Part shown: positions 53,373 to 62,772 of the stretch, in pieces
Numbering within the stretch: position 1 is the first letter of the stretch
Layout: the number at the start of each line of letters is the position of its first letter
Source of the DNA: Plasticicumulans acidivorans
Lineage (GTDB): Bacteria > Pseudomonadota > Gammaproteobacteria > Competibacterales > Competibacteraceae
Reading direction: 5' to 3'
Length of the DNA stretch: 64,000 bases
Assembly (NCBI RefSeq): GCF_003182095.1
Contig: NZ_QGTJ01000001.1
Location: 458,380-522,379 of the forward strand
Made by a program: the position numbers and the translations under genes
Notes under the pieces: model-generated
The model's input: only the letters and a program-made list of their open reading frames with translations
Databases searched by the model: none
What the model was told of the DNA's origin: nothing

Positions 53373-55076
53373 TCACGGCACCCGTGCGATCAGCACGCCG
53401 GCCGGACCGAGCGCGATCGGATCATGGGCCACGGCGCCGCTGCTGTAGAGCGGTTCGAGCAGCTGCGGCGCACTCAGCGCGCAACCCGGCCGGCACGGCG
53501 TCATGCCGAAATTGAGACCGACGAACAGCGTCTGCTCGCCGGCACGACGCAGGAACAGCAGGCAGTTGGAACCGGGGCAGGAGTCGAGCGGCTGCCAGTC
53601 GCCGGCGTACAGCGCCGGCAGTTCGCGGCGCAGCGCGAGCAGACGCCGGTAGGCGTTGAGCAGCGAATGCGTGCCGCTGTCCTCGACTTCGACGTTGACG
53701 CCGACGGCGGCATCGTTGACCGCCACCGGCAGCCAGGGCTCGACGCCGCGCGGGCAGAAACCGGCATTGGCGCCGACGCCCCACTGCATCGGCGTGCGAC
53801 AGCGGTCACGGTTGCTGCGGGCGGCCAGCCGCGTGGCCTCGGCGGGCTCGACGCCGAGCTCATCGATCAGGCCGCGGCGCAGCCACAGCGCCAGACGGTC
53901 GCGCCAGCGCTCCGGATCGGCGGGTGCGGCATCGCGCATGCCGATCTCCTCGCCGTAATAGAGCAAGGGCACGCCGGGCAGCGTCACCAGCAGCGCCGCG
54001 CACAGCTTGGCGTACAGCCCGGCATGGCCGTCGGCCGCCTCGCCCGAGCAGAAATGCGTCCACAGCCGCGAGCTGTCGATGTGGTTGAGCAGATTGCACT
54101 GCACCCCGCCCGGCGGCAGTGCCGCCAGCCGACGCTGCATCACCTCGCGCACATGCGTGGCGCGCAGCGGGCCGTCGACGTTCATCAGCGGGAAGTTCAT
54201 CACCAGATGCAGCTCATCGCGACCGTCGCCGAGGTAGGCGATGTCTTCGTCCTCGCCGAGCAGGATGCGCTCACCGGGATAGCTGTCGACCAGCGTCCGC
54301 AGCTCGCGCAGCAGTCCGTGCACCTCGGGCTGACACAGCTGGTGACGGAAGATCCGGCTCCACCACTCGCCCACCTGAGCCTTCTGCGCCTCGCTGACGG
54401 CCTGCGCGTCGGCCGCGCGCAGATGCAGCAGGTCGACCGGCAGACCGTGCGCACGCTGCTCCGGGTCTTCGAACAGCGCGCTGATCGCATCCAGACGAAA
54501 GCCGTCGACGCCGAGATCGAGCCAGAAATGCGCCACCGCCCACAGCGCGGCCTTCACCGCCGGATGGCGCCAGTTCAGGTCCGGCTGCTCGCGCAGGAAA
54601 AAGTGGTAGTAGTACTGGCCGCGCGCCGGATGGTAGGTCCAGGCCGAACCGTCGAAGCAGGACTGCCAGTCGTTCGGCGGCTCGTCGGCCCAGACGTACC
54701 AGTCGGCTCTGGGGTTGTCGCGGCTCGACGCCGACTCGATGAACCAGGGGTGCTGGTCCGAGGTGTGGTTGAGCACCAGGTCGAGCAGCACATGCAGGCC
54801 GCGGGCATGCGCGGCATCGAGCAGCCGGCGGTAATCATCGAGCGTGCCGCATTCCGCCGCGATCGCCATGTAGTCGGCAACGTCGTAGCCGTTGTCGGCA
54901 CAGGGCGACGGAAAATGCGGCGTCAGCCACAACGTGTCGACGCCGAGTGCGGCGAGGTAGTCGAGTTTGTCGATCAGCCCCGGCAGATCGCCGATGCCGT
55001 CACCGTTACCGTCCGCGAAGGTCCGCGTGTTCAGCGCGTAGATCGTCGCCCGCCGCCACCACTGCTCGCCTGCCAT
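53373..55076 (-). CDS. GH13-family alpha-glucosidase / glucanotransferase-like enzyme
   Basis: 567 residues, starting MAGEQWWRRATIYALNTRTF with a GGGAGG ribosome site. Region I is DLVLNHTSD, region II GFRLDAIS with the Asp nucleophile, region III LLGEDED with the Glu acid/base. Region IV reads NHIDSSR rather than the usual NHDxxR: the transition-state Asp is displaced by one residue. The fold otherwise resembles trehalose-synthase/oligo-alpha-glucosidase members, with a C-terminal beta domain (about 480-567). It probably acts on alpha-glucosides in the cytoplasm (no signal peptide). A strong inverted repeat lies just upstream of its ribosome site. Confidence 0.88.
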   Translation of the reverse strand: MAGEQWWRRATIYALNTRTFADGNGDGIGDLPGLIDKLDYLAALGVDTLWLTPHFPSPCADNGYDVADYMAIAAECGTLDDYRRLLDAAHARGLHVLLDLVLNHTSDQHPWFIESASSRDNPRADWYVWADEPPNDWQSCFDGSAWTYHPARGQYYYHFFLREQPDLNWRHPAVKAALWAVAHFWLDLGVDGFRLDAISALFEDPEQRAHGLPVDLLHLRAADAQAVSEAQKAQVGEWWSRIFRHQLCQPEVHGLLRELRTLVDSYPGERILLGEDEDIAYLGDGRDELHLVMNFPLMNVDGPLRATHVREVMQRRLAALPPGGVQCNLLNHIDSSRLWTHFCSGEAADGHAGLYAKLCAALLVTLPGVPLLYYGEEIGMRDAAPADPERWRDRLALWLRRGLIDELGVEPAEATRLAARSNRDRCRTPMQWGVGANAGFCPRGVEPWLPVAVNDAAVGVNVEVEDSGTHSLLNAYRRLLALRRELPALYAGDWQPLDSCPGSNCLLFLRRAGEQTLFVGLNFGMTPCRPGCALSAPQLLEPLYSSGAVAHDPIALGPAGVLIARVP

Positions 55077-55089
55077 CGCCTCGCCTCCC

Positions 55090-55124
55090 GCCGGCTAGAT
55101 TGGTGTTTCATCAATCTAGCCGGC
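55090..55124. repeat. 13-bp perfect inverted repeat before the GH13 gene
   Basis: Arms GCCGGCTAGATTG (55090-55102) and its exact complement (55112-55124) around a 9-base loop. On the minus-strand transcript it lies between the flavoprotein stop and the GH13 ribosome site, with no T-run after it. Either an operator or an intercistronic RNA hairpin. Confidence 0.8.
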
Positions 55125-55142
55125 AGCGGCGGCAGGCACATG

Positions 55143-56717
55143 TCAAACCGCGAGCGGCTGCGTACCGCGTAAACGTTCGTCGACATCGAGCACGAAATCC
55201 TGCCAGGCGCTGGCCAGTTCGAGTTCGATGGTGCGGCGATAACCGCTGTCCGGGCCGTGCTCGTGCGGGAAGTTGCTGAGCGCGCAGGAACTGCGGTTGT
55301 GGCTGAGCGCGGCACCGAGCAGCGCGCTGTTGCAGCCGGAGAACGGCGTCAGCAGTGCCCGCCGCAGATTCACCCGCTCGCCGGCCGGCACCGCGGCAAG
55401 CGCCAGCGTGCCCAGACGCATCAGCGCATCGGTGTAGAAACTGTCGACGGTGCCGAGCAGCGCATGCAGCGTCGCCTGCGCATTCTGCCCGCTGGCGAGG
55501 ACGGCATTGAGGCGGCCGCGGTAGTCCTCGGCGAGCTGGCCGCGGCGCTGCTCGACCCAGTCGATGAAGCTGTCGAAGGGATCGACGCTGGCGAGCATGG
55601 CGTCACCGCCGCTGGCCGCCACTTCGGCAGCGTTCAGGCAGCGGCGGGCGATGCGCGCCGCGGCTTCCAGCGCGCCTTCGAGATAGCCGCCATGCTGGGC
55701 CGCCGTCTCCGCGCCGCCGAAATGCAGGCGGCCGCCCCAGTAGGCCGCGCGCAGTGCCGGCGTATCGTAGTCCGGGTGTTCGTTGAGCGGCTGCTCACTA
55801 TCGAGCGTGCTGCAGGTGAACGACTCCTGCGCCCAGTCCTGATAGTGCTGCACGCCGTCTTCCAGCTCGCTGCCGAACAGCCGTGCGAACTGATTGTCGA
55901 TCAGCAGCGGCAGCCCCTGGCCGAAGCGTTCGCGCAGGCCCGGCCCGAGCGCGAGGAACCCCCCGAGCGCGGCCTTCCCGCCGCTGGCGTCGCAGGCATC
56001 CCAGACCTCGGCCAGCACCGCCTGAGCGTGCTGCGCGAAGGCGTTGCCGGAATGGCCGGCCTCACGCCAGTAGGCACGCTCGCAGCCGAGCAGCACCTTG
56101 GCCTGCGCCGCCATCCAGGTCGGCGTCGCCACCAGCGCGGTCAGCAGCTCAGCCGGCAGTGCCGGCGTGAAGCGCACGTGCTCGGCGAGCAGCCGCGGCG
56201 GCAGCGCCAGCGCGACACGGCGCGCCTGCACCGTGACGAAACCGCGGGTCTCGATGTCCTCGAAGCGCAATTCGACGTGATTGCCGCAGTCATGCACCGC
56301 GCGCAGGACATGGCCGCAGTGCAGAGCCTCACCCGGCAGCTCGTGGGCCAGCGCATCGACCAGCGCGCCCATGCCGCCGACCAGGCGGCGGGCACCGCCG
56401 TGCAGCTCGTTGGTGGCCCGCGTCACCGGCTCGTGGTCCGGGTCTTCGAGCACGCGGACCGTGCCCGGATCGTGCTGGGCGAGGGTTTCCAGGCCGAGCT
56501 CGCTGATCAGCGTGCGCATGCGCGGCTGCGTCTGCGGCCAGTACCAGCTCGGCCCGAGATCGCCGCTCAGGCCATCGACGCCTGCAGCCACCGACAGCGC
56601 CCGCCCGCCGAGCCGCTCGCGCGCTTCGAACAACGCGAAGCTCTGTCCCGCCCGGTGCAGCGCCCGCGCCAGCACCAGCCCGCTAACCCCACCACCGATG
56701 ATCGCCGTTTCGAGCAT
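55143..56717 (-). CDS. flavin amine-oxidase-like FAD protein
   Basis: 524 residues. The N-terminal dinucleotide fold is AIIGGGVSGLVLARALHRAG followed by FEARERLGGRALS, the signature of flavin monoamine oxidases and related protoporphyrinogen/carotenoid enzymes. The C-terminal FAD-contact segment is LHFGGAETAAQHGGYLEGAL. Residues about 400-524 form an additional region not typical of short amine oxidases. No signal peptide. The electron donor substrate is unknown. It is the first gene of a possible operon with GH13 and the GFA protein (66-base gap to GH13). Confidence 0.82.
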   Translation of the reverse strand: MLETAIIGGGVSGLVLARALHRAGQSFALFEARERLGGRALSVAAGVDGLSGDLGPSWYWPQTQPRMRTLISELGLETLAQHDPGTVRVLEDPDHEPVTRATNELHGGARRLVGGMGALVDALAHELPGEALHCGHVLRAVHDCGNHVELRFEDIETRGFVTVQARRVALALPPRLLAEHVRFTPALPAELLTALVATPTWMAAQAKVLLGCERAYWREAGHSGNAFAQHAQAVLAEVWDACDASGGKAALGGFLALGPGLRERFGQGLPLLIDNQFARLFGSELEDGVQHYQDWAQESFTCSTLDSEQPLNEHPDYDTPALRAAYWGGRLHFGGAETAAQHGGYLEGALEAAARIARRCLNAAEVAASGGDAMLASVDPFDSFIDWVEQRRGQLAEDYRGRLNAVLASGQNAQATLHALLGTVDSFYTDALMRLGTLALAAVPAGERVNLRRALLTPFSGCNSALLGAALSHNRSSCALSNFPHEHGPDSGYRRTIELELASAWQDFVLDVDERLRGTQPLAV

Positions 56718-56887
56718 GTCCCTTCTCCAAAGTCAGGAGCCGTGGTCGCTGCTCTGCGATATTCATTCCATCGGAGATGTATTTTTTAATTCAAAAAATT
56801 CAAATCATTACGAATAAAAACACAACACGCGAAACGACTGTGCTTGTCGCCTAGGACACAGACCGTAGCAGTTGCGACAGCCGCCGC

Positions 56888-57787
56888 TCAGGCGGCGGCG
56901 CCGTGCCAGAGTTCGGCGATGGCGGCCCGCGCCGCCTGGATCGGCGCCTCGGCGCAGCGCGCACGCATGCAGATGAAGCCCAGCTCGGCGTCGACGGCCA
57001 CCGCATCGGCGATCGCCAGTCCTTCGGCCTGCGCCGCGCGCAGCGCGATGCTGTCGCGCACCAGCGTCAGCGCCACGCCGGAGCGCACCAGATCGAGCAT
57101 CGACGGTTCGAGGTCGACGCGGGCGACCACACGCGGCGCCACTCCGGCGGCGGCGAAGATCCGCGCCAGCAGGCGGTGATGCACCGACTCCGGCGGGGTG
57201 GCGATCCACGGCAGCGCTGCCAGTTCGCGCCAGCCCTTGCCGCGCACCTGACCGCTCCAGCCGGGCGGCGCCACCACCAGGTAGCGGAACGCCGTCAGCG
57301 GCAGCACTTCGCAGCGCTCGCGCAATTCGTCGAGACCGGGCAGGCCGAGCGTGTAGGCGACGTCGAGGCGGCCGGCTTCGAGCTCGCGCAGCACGCTGCC
57401 GGACATGCCGTGGCTGAGCTCGAAGGCGAGCTGCGGATGCCGTTCGGCGAGCAGACCGAGGAAGGCGCCGAGGCGCAGGAATTCGGGATCGACGATGGTA
57501 CCGAGGCGCAGCCGGCCACTGACACGGCCATGCAGCGCGCTCGCCGCCGCGCCGAACTCGGCCAGCGCCGCCAGCGCGCGCTCGGCGGCCGGCAGCAGCC
57601 GGCGGCCGTCCTCGGTCAGGCGCATGCCGCGCGGGGTGCGCTCGAACAAGCTCAGCCCCAGCGCGCCCTGCAGCTTTTTCAATTGCAGGCTGAGCGCCGG
57701 CTGGGTGACGCACAGGCGCTCGGCGGCCCGCGTCAGATTGCCCTCGCGCGCCACGGTGACGAATACGCGCAAAGCCGTCGGGTCCAT
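56888..57787 (-). CDS. LysR-family transcriptional regulator
   Basis: 299 residues from the ATG at 57787 (a GTG precedes it). The N-terminal helix-turn-helix is standard (ALRVFVTVAREGNLTRAAER, then LCVTQPALSLQLKKLQGALG) and the two-lobed effector domain follows (about 95-290). It is divergent from the MmsA-like gene across 125 bases, the usual arrangement for a LysR regulator and its target, so it probably controls mmsA and the GMC gene with a pathway intermediate as inducer (inference). Confidence 0.93.
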   Translation of the reverse strand: MDPTALRVFVTVAREGNLTRAAERLCVTQPALSLQLKKLQGALGLSLFERTPRGMRLTEDGRRLLPAAERALAALAEFGAAASALHGRVSGRLRLGTIVDPEFLRLGAFLGLLAERHPQLAFELSHGMSGSVLRELEAGRLDVAYTLGLPGLDELRERCEVLPLTAFRYLVVAPPGWSGQVRGKGWRELAALPWIATPPESVHHRLLARIFAAAGVAPRVVARVDLEPSMLDLVRSGVALTLVRDSIALRAAQAEGLAIADAVAVDAELGFICMRARCAEAPIQAARAAIAELWHGAAA

Positions 57788-57823
57788 CACGGCAAGGCTC
57801 CCGATATGAGCATGGCTGATAAC

Positions 57824-57838
57824 GATACAAAGAATATC
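57824..57838. promoter_or_regulatory. candidate LysR-type binding site
   Basis: An interrupted dyad GATA-N7-TATC in the divergent region between the LysR and mmsA genes, of LysR-box size. Only this context supports it. Confidence 0.3.
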
Positions 57839-57912
57839 TGATTGGACCCGCCGTCAATCCTCGACTTTGATGAAGGCATCACAGCCATCCTGCCGTTCAC
57901 GGGGATTTCACC

Positions 57913-59430
57913 ATGAGCTTTGCTTACGTCACAGCCGCCGAACGCGTGCCGCACTGGATCAACGGCGCCGCGCGCCAGAGCCACAGCGGGCGCAGTGCCG
58001 CGATTCACGATCCGGCGCTGGGGCGGGTGGTGCGGGAAGTCGGCCTGGCCGATGCCGCCGAAGTCGACGCCGCCGTCGAAGCCGCCGCCGCGGCGCAGCC
58101 GCTCTGGGCGGCGGCGGCACCGCAAAAGCGTGCGCGCGTGCTGTTCCGGCTGAAAGAACTGGTCGAACGCCACACCGATGATCTGGCCCGGCTGATCACC
58201 CGCGAGCACGGCAAGACGCTGCCCGATGCCCGCGGCGAGGTGCAGCGCGGGCTGGAGGTCATCGAGTTCGCCTGCGGCATTCCGCAGCTGCTCAAGGGCC
58301 AGTACTCGGATGCGATCGGCGGCGGCATCGCCCACTGGAGCCAGCGCATGCCGCTCGGCGTGGTCGCCGGCATCACGCCGTTCAACTTCCCGTTCATGGT
58401 GCCGATGTGGATGGCGCCGGTGGCCCTGGCCTGCGGCAACGCCTTCATCCTCAAACCCGCCGAGCGTGACCCCTCGCCCGCGCTGCTCACCGCCGAGCTG
58501 ATGCGCGAAGCCGGCGTACCGCCCGGCGTGTTCAGCGTGGTGCAGGGCGACCGCCAGGCCGTCGAGCGGCTGCTGGCGCATCCGCAGGTACAGGCGGTGA
58601 GCTTCGTCGGCTCGACGCCGATCGCCCGCCACATCTATGAAACCGCGGCGAAACACGGCAAACGCGCGCAGGCGCTGGGCGGCGCCAAGAACCACCTGGT
58701 GGTGATGCCGGACGCCGATCTCGACCAGGCCGCCGATGCGCTGATCGGCGCGGCCTACGGTTCGGCCGGCGAGCGCTGCATGGCAGTGTCGATCTGCGTC
58801 GCCGTCGGCAATATTGCCGATGCGCTGGTCGCCAGAATCGTCGAGCGCGCCCACCGCCTGCGCGTCGGCGACGGCGAGGCCGAGGGCATCGACATGGGGC
58901 CGGTGGTCAGCGCCGAGGCCAAGGCCCGCATCGAGGGCTACATCGCCGCCGGTGTCGAACAGGGCGCCGAGCTGCTGCTCGACGGCCGCCATCTGCGCGT
59001 GCCCGGCCACGAGCATGGCTACTTCCTCGGCGCCACGCTGTTCGACCACGTGCGTCCCGACATGAGCATCTATCAGGACGAGATCTTCGGGCCGGTGCTC
59101 GGCGTGGTCCGCGTCGAAACCTTTGCCGAGGCGGTGGCGCTGATCAACGAGCACCCGTATGGCAACGGCGTCGCCTGCTTCACCCGCGACGGCCGCACCG
59201 CGCAGGAATTCACCCAGCACATCTGCGCCGGCATGGTCGGCATCAACGTGCCGATCCCGGTGCCGATGGCCTGGCATTCCTTCGGCGGCTGGAAGCAGAG
59301 CCTGTTCGGTGACCACCACAGCTACGGCGAGGAAGGCGTGCGCTTCTACACCCGCTACAAGAGCGTGATGCAGCGCTGGCCGGACAACCGCGGCAACGGG
59401 CCGGAATTCGTCATGCCGGTCAATCAGTAA
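57913..59430 (+). CDS. mmsA: CoA-acylating (methyl)malonate-semialdehyde dehydrogenase family enzyme
   Basis: 505 residues, the normal length. It carries the family signature: [20 protein letters not shown], the NAD-site [16 protein letters not shown], and the catalytic Cys289 in GERCMAV rather than the Gly-Gln-Xaa-Cys of ordinary ALDHs; [12 protein letters not shown] follows. MmsA converts methylmalonate semialdehyde plus CoA and NAD to propionyl-CoA in valine and inositol breakdown. Paralogues use other 3-oxo aldehydes. The LysR regulator is divergent and a GMC alcohol oxidase follows after 88 bases, so it may serve an alcohol-to-acyl-CoA route. Confidence 0.88.
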   Translation: MSFAYVTAAERVPHWINGAARQSHSGRSAAIHDPALGRVVREVGLADAAEVDAAVEAAAAAQPLWAAAAPQKRARVLFRLKELVERHTDDLARLITREHGKTLPDARGEVQRGLEVIEFACGIPQLLKGQYSDAIGGGIAHWSQRMPLGVVAGITPFNFPFMVPMWMAPVALACGNAFILKPAERDPSPALLTAELMREAGVPPGVFSVVQGDRQAVERLLAHPQVQAVSFVGSTPIARHIYETAAKHGKRAQALGGAKNHLVVMPDADLDQAADALIGAAYGSAGERCMAVSICVAVGNIADALVARIVERAHRLRVGDGEAEGIDMGPVVSAEAKARIEGYIAAGVEQGAELLLDGRHLRVPGHEHGYFLGATLFDHVRPDMSIYQDEIFGPVLGVVRVETFAEAVALINEHPYGNGVACFTRDGRTAQEFTQHICAGMVGINVPIPVPMAWHSFGGWKQSLFGDHHSYGEEGVRFYTRYKSVMQRWPDNRGNGPEFVMPVNQ

Positions 59431-59518
59431 GTCACGCCCCAGCGCACGGCCACGCACGCCGTGGCGGCCACGGCGTGCCAGCGCGGCGATCGCCCTGCCC
59501 TCGCATTCAGGAGTTCCG

Positions 59519-61132
59519 ATGAAGGATTTCGGCAGCTACGACTACATCATCGCCGGCGGCGGTGCGGCCGGCTGCGTGCTGGCCAACCGCCTGTCGGCCG
59601 ACCCGCAGACTTCGGTGCTGCTGCTCGAAGCCGGCAACGATGAACGCTGGATCTGGACGCGGATTCCGGTCGGCTATCTGTTCTGCATCAACAACCCGCG
59701 CACCGACTGGTGTTTTCGCACCGAGCCGGAGCCCGGTCTCGACGGCCGCTCGATCATCTACGCCCGCGGCAGGGGCCTCGGCGGCAGCACGCTGATCAAC
59801 GCCATGCTCTACCTGCGCGGTCAGGCCCGCGACTACGACGAATGGGCCGCGCTGTGCGCCGATCCCGGCTGGCGCTGGCAGGCGGTGCTGCCACTGTTCA
59901 AGGCGGTGGAAGACCACTGGCAGGGCGCCAGCAACGCCCACGGCAGCGGCGGCGAATGGCGCGTCGAACAGCAGCGGCTGGCCTGGGAGCTGCTCGAACG
60001 CTTCGCCGAAGCGGCGCAACAGGCCGGCATCCCGGCCAGCACAGATTTCAACCGCGGCGACAACCACGGCGTCAGCCGCTTCGAGGTCAACCAGAAGCGC
60101 GGCGTGCGCTGGAGCGCCGCGCGCGGCTTTCTCGATCCGGTGCGCAACCGGCCGAATCTGCGCATCGTCACCGGCGCGCTCAGCGACCGGCTGCTGCTCG
60201 ACGGTCGCCAGACCCGCGGCATCGAGTTCCGCATCGGTGGCGAGCCGGCGCAGGCCGCCGCCCGTCGCGAGGTGATCCTGGCCGCCGGTTCGATCGGCTC
60301 GCCGGCGATCCTGCAGCGCTCCGGCATCGGCGACGGCGCAGCGCTGCAGGTGCTCGGCATTGCCAGCGTGCTCGATGCGCCGGGCGTTGGCGCGAATCTG
60401 CAGGATCATCTGCAGCTGCGCAGCGTTTATAAGGTGCACGGCATCCGCACCCTCAACCAGCAGGCCAACAGCCTGTGGGGCAAGGCGCTGATGGGACTCG
60501 AATATGCGCTGCTGCGCCGCGGCCCGTTGACGATGGCGCCGAGCCAGCTCGGCCTGTTCGCCTATTCCTCGCAGGCCGAAAGCACGCCGGATCTGGAGTA
60601 TCACGTGCAGCCGCTGTCGCTCGACAAATTCGGCGATCCGCTGCACGCCTTCCCGGCGCTGACAGCGAGCGTCTGCGATCTGCGCCCGCGCTCACGCGGC
60701 TGGGTACGCATCCGCGACCGCGAGCCGACGAGCGCGCCACGCATCGCACCGTGCTATCTCAGTGATGCGGCCGACCGCGCCAAGGCGGCCCGCGCACTGC
60801 GCCTGACCCGCCAGATCATGGCGCAGCCGGCGCTCGCGCCGTACCGACCGAGCGAGCACCTGCCGGGCAGCGACGACGACAGCGATGAAGCCCTCGCCCT
60901 CGCCGCCGGACGCGTCGGCACGACGATCTTTCATCCGGTCGGCACCTGCCGCATGGGCCGCACCGGCGACCCGCTCGCCGTCACCGACAGCCGGCTGCGC
61001 GTCCAGGGCATCGCGGGCCTGCGCGTCATCGATGCCTCGATCATGCCGACGATCACCTCCGGCAACACCAGCTCGCCGACGGTGATGATCGCCGAGCGCG
61101 GCGCGCGCATGCTGCTCGAAGATGCGCGCTGA
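59519..61132 (+). CDS. GMC-family flavin alcohol dehydrogenase (choline dehydrogenase-like)
   Basis: 537 residues. The FAD site is IIAGGGAAGCVLANRLSADP, the GMC signature GRGLGGSTLINAMLYLRG, and the active-site His472 in FHPVGTCRMG with Asn516 in GNTSSPTVM. Such enzymes oxidise choline or various alcohols to aldehydes, passing electrons to the respiratory chain or oxygen. The aldehyde could feed the MmsA-like enzyme upstream. No betB-type gene is seen, so choline is not specifically supported; related AlkJ-type alcohol dehydrogenases are an alternative. Confidence 0.9.
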   Translation: MKDFGSYDYIIAGGGAAGCVLANRLSADPQTSVLLLEAGNDERWIWTRIPVGYLFCINNPRTDWCFRTEPEPGLDGRSIIYARGRGLGGSTLINAMLYLRGQARDYDEWAALCADPGWRWQAVLPLFKAVEDHWQGASNAHGSGGEWRVEQQRLAWELLERFAEAAQQAGIPASTDFNRGDNHGVSRFEVNQKRGVRWSAARGFLDPVRNRPNLRIVTGALSDRLLLDGRQTRGIEFRIGGEPAQAAARREVILAAGSIGSPAILQRSGIGDGAALQVLGIASVLDAPGVGANLQDHLQLRSVYKVHGIRTLNQQANSLWGKALMGLEYALLRRGPLTMAPSQLGLFAYSSQAESTPDLEYHVQPLSLDKFGDPLHAFPALTASVCDLRPRSRGWVRIRDREPTSAPRIAPCYLSDAADRAKAARALRLTRQIMAQPALAPYRPSEHLPGSDDDSDEALALAAGRVGTTIFHPVGTCRMGRTGDPLAVTDSRLRVQGIAGLRVIDASIMPTITSGNTSSPTVMIAERGARMLLEDAR

Positions 61133-61156
61133 ACCTGCGGCGGGCGCGGATCAGTC

Positions 61157-61924
61157 TCACAACGTGATGAAGTCGCCGGCGCTCAACTGGTACAGCGATA
61201 TCGAGCACTCGCTGATGTAGTTGCCGTAGAGCATGCTCCACAGATCATCGCCGTCGTGCTTGTAGCACTCGCAGTAGGCTTCGACGCAGGCGACGATGCC
61301 GAGATTGCCTTTCTTCTGCTGCGTATCGCTGTACTCGGCAAACACCTTGGCCGCGCCCTGCAGGTACTCCTTCAGGTGCGCCGACGACAGCGGCGGCTTG
61401 CCGCTTTTGATGATGGCCGTGGCGAGCTCACCGTGGAAACGGTCGATGCATTTGTCCGGCCCGATGTTGACGCGCTGCGGCAGCAGGCGCGTATTGCCAC
61501 AGATCGTCTTCAGGCATTCGTAGAAGCAGAACACCACCTTGTCCTTGCTGGCGATGGCCGCGAGCTTCGAGCGCATGCCGGCATCGATGCCGAGGTTGCA
61601 GAAGTGCGCGGCGTCCATGCGCCCGCAGGCGGCGCAGGATTTGTCGATGATGTTCGCGTCTTTGGCATCGAAGGCGTAGTAGTCGGTGTCGGTCGAGCGA
61701 TAACCCTCATCGATCTGGTGGGTGGCATTGACGTAAAGCAGATCCTGCGGCTTCAAACCCAGGCTGTACGGCGGTGCGTTCAGCTTCGCGAGCAGCGCCC
61801 GGTAGTAGAACAGATACAGAAAGAAGTGCCGGCAACGCTCATAGGCGTGCCGGCGCAATTCATCTTTGAGGGAGCCGCCCAAGACCAGGGCGCCGGATGT
61901 CGCTTCGCTTTTTTCTCTGCACAT
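61157..61924 (-). CDS. cysteine-rich protein of unknown function
   Basis: 255 residues from the ATG at 61924 (AGAGG upstream; a frame from 61990 is less likely). Thirteen cysteines are spread through the chain: CAAC near residue 97, FCNLG, VVFCFYEC, TICGN, DKC, VACVEAYCECYK and ECSIS, in a largely helical, Lys-rich protein without a signal peptide. The CxxC and regularly placed singles could bind metal (zinc or iron-sulfur), but there is no family I recognise. It is the last gene of a minus-strand cluster, 93 bases after the metallophosphoesterase. Confidence 0.65.
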   Translation of the reverse strand: MCREKSEATSGALVLGGSLKDELRRHAYERCRHFFLYLFYYRALLAKLNAPPYSLGLKPQDLLYVNATHQIDEGYRSTDTDYYAFDAKDANIIDKSCAACGRMDAAHFCNLGIDAGMRSKLAAIASKDKVVFCFYECLKTICGNTRLLPQRVNIGPDKCIDRFHGELATAIIKSGKPPLSSAHLKEYLQGAAKVFAEYSDTQQKKGNLGIVACVEAYCECYKHDGDDLWSMLYGNYISECSISLYQLSAGDFITL

Positions 61925-62017
61925 GATGCGTCCTCTGCGGTACAGCGGATCGAGACGAGCGCCGGTCGGCGACCGGCACCACGAAGCCACAAAAACCGGA
62001 GATGGCGGCCGGCACGA

Positions 62018-62770
62018 TCAGCTCGCGTAGCCCGTGCTCAGCGCCCGCGCCCATTCATCGCGTCCGGCGGCGACGGCCAGCTGCACCACCACCCGCGTGT
62101 CATAGGGCACGGCGATCAGTTGCGCACTCCATTGGCCGTCGGCCCGGCGTTCGACGAGGGCATAACGCGCATCTGCCGAACCGGTTTCGGCGACATGAAA
62201 TTCGGGCCGGTCGGCATCGAAGGCCGGCAGGCCGACGCTGCCGGGATTGACGATCAGCTGCCCGCCGCAGCGCACGCTGCGCGGCGTATGCGAATGACCG
62301 CAGGCGACCAGCGCCGAGCGTTCCGCTCCCAGGCGTTCGGCAATCGTCTGCCGATCGGCGAGCCGCAGGCGACCGGCGTCGATGGTCTCCAGGCAATAGA
62401 TGAGATCGCTGGCCGGTGTGCCGTGGCAGAGCAGGACTTCGTCGCTCAGGCGCAGCGTCGCCGGCTGCGCACGCAGCCAAGCGAATTCAGCGGCACCGAG
62501 TGCGGCATGGGCAAAGGCATCGGAAGCGCCCATCTGCGCCGGTGCCTGCGTCAGCAGCTGCCGCTCGTGATTGCCGGCGAGGCTCGGCCAGCCGGCGGCC
62601 ATCAGCCACTGCGCCGTTTCGCGCGGCAGCAGCGGGCCGGACACGCTGTCGCCGAGATTGACGATCTGGTCGACACCACGGTGGTGGATGTCGGCCGCAA
62701 CGGCTTCGAGCGCCGGCAGGTTGCCGTGGATGTCGGAAACCAGCGCCAGACGCAGCGTGCAGGCGGACAT
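62018..62770 (-). CDS. calcineurin-like metallophosphoesterase
   Basis: 250 residues. The metal motifs are in order: DIHGN (about 13), GDSVSGP (about 40), GNHE (about 65), CHGTP (about 115) and GHSHTPR (about 157), the YfcE/ApaH-like small phosphoesterase pattern. The ATG is 2 bases after the stop of the upstream 310-residue gene, so translation is coupled. Possible substrates include phosphodiesters or diadenosine polyphosphates; nothing in the sequence decides. It may act in the same pathway as the unknown partner. Confidence 0.9.
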   Translation of the reverse strand: MSACTLRLALVSDIHGNLPALEAVAADIHHRGVDQIVNLGDSVSGPLLPRETAQWLMAAGWPSLAGNHERQLLTQAPAQMGASDAFAHAALGAAEFAWLRAQPATLRLSDEVLLCHGTPASDLIYCLETIDAGRLRLADRQTIAERLGAERSALVACGHSHTPRSVRCGGQLIVNPGSVGLPAFDADRPEFHVAETGSADARYALVERRADGQWSAQLIAVPYDTRVVVQLAVAAGRDEWARALSTGYAS

Positions 62771-62772
62771 GC

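Noticed and set aside
53472..54100. Possible frameshift in the GH13 gene at the NHID motif
   Set aside because: The frame continues with normal family sequence on both sides, so it is a one-residue insertion, not a frameshift.
56808..57857. 349-residue alternative minus-strand frame overlapping the LysR gene
   Set aside because: The LysR frame has canonical helix-turn-helix and effector domains; the alternative is Arg/Pro-rich.
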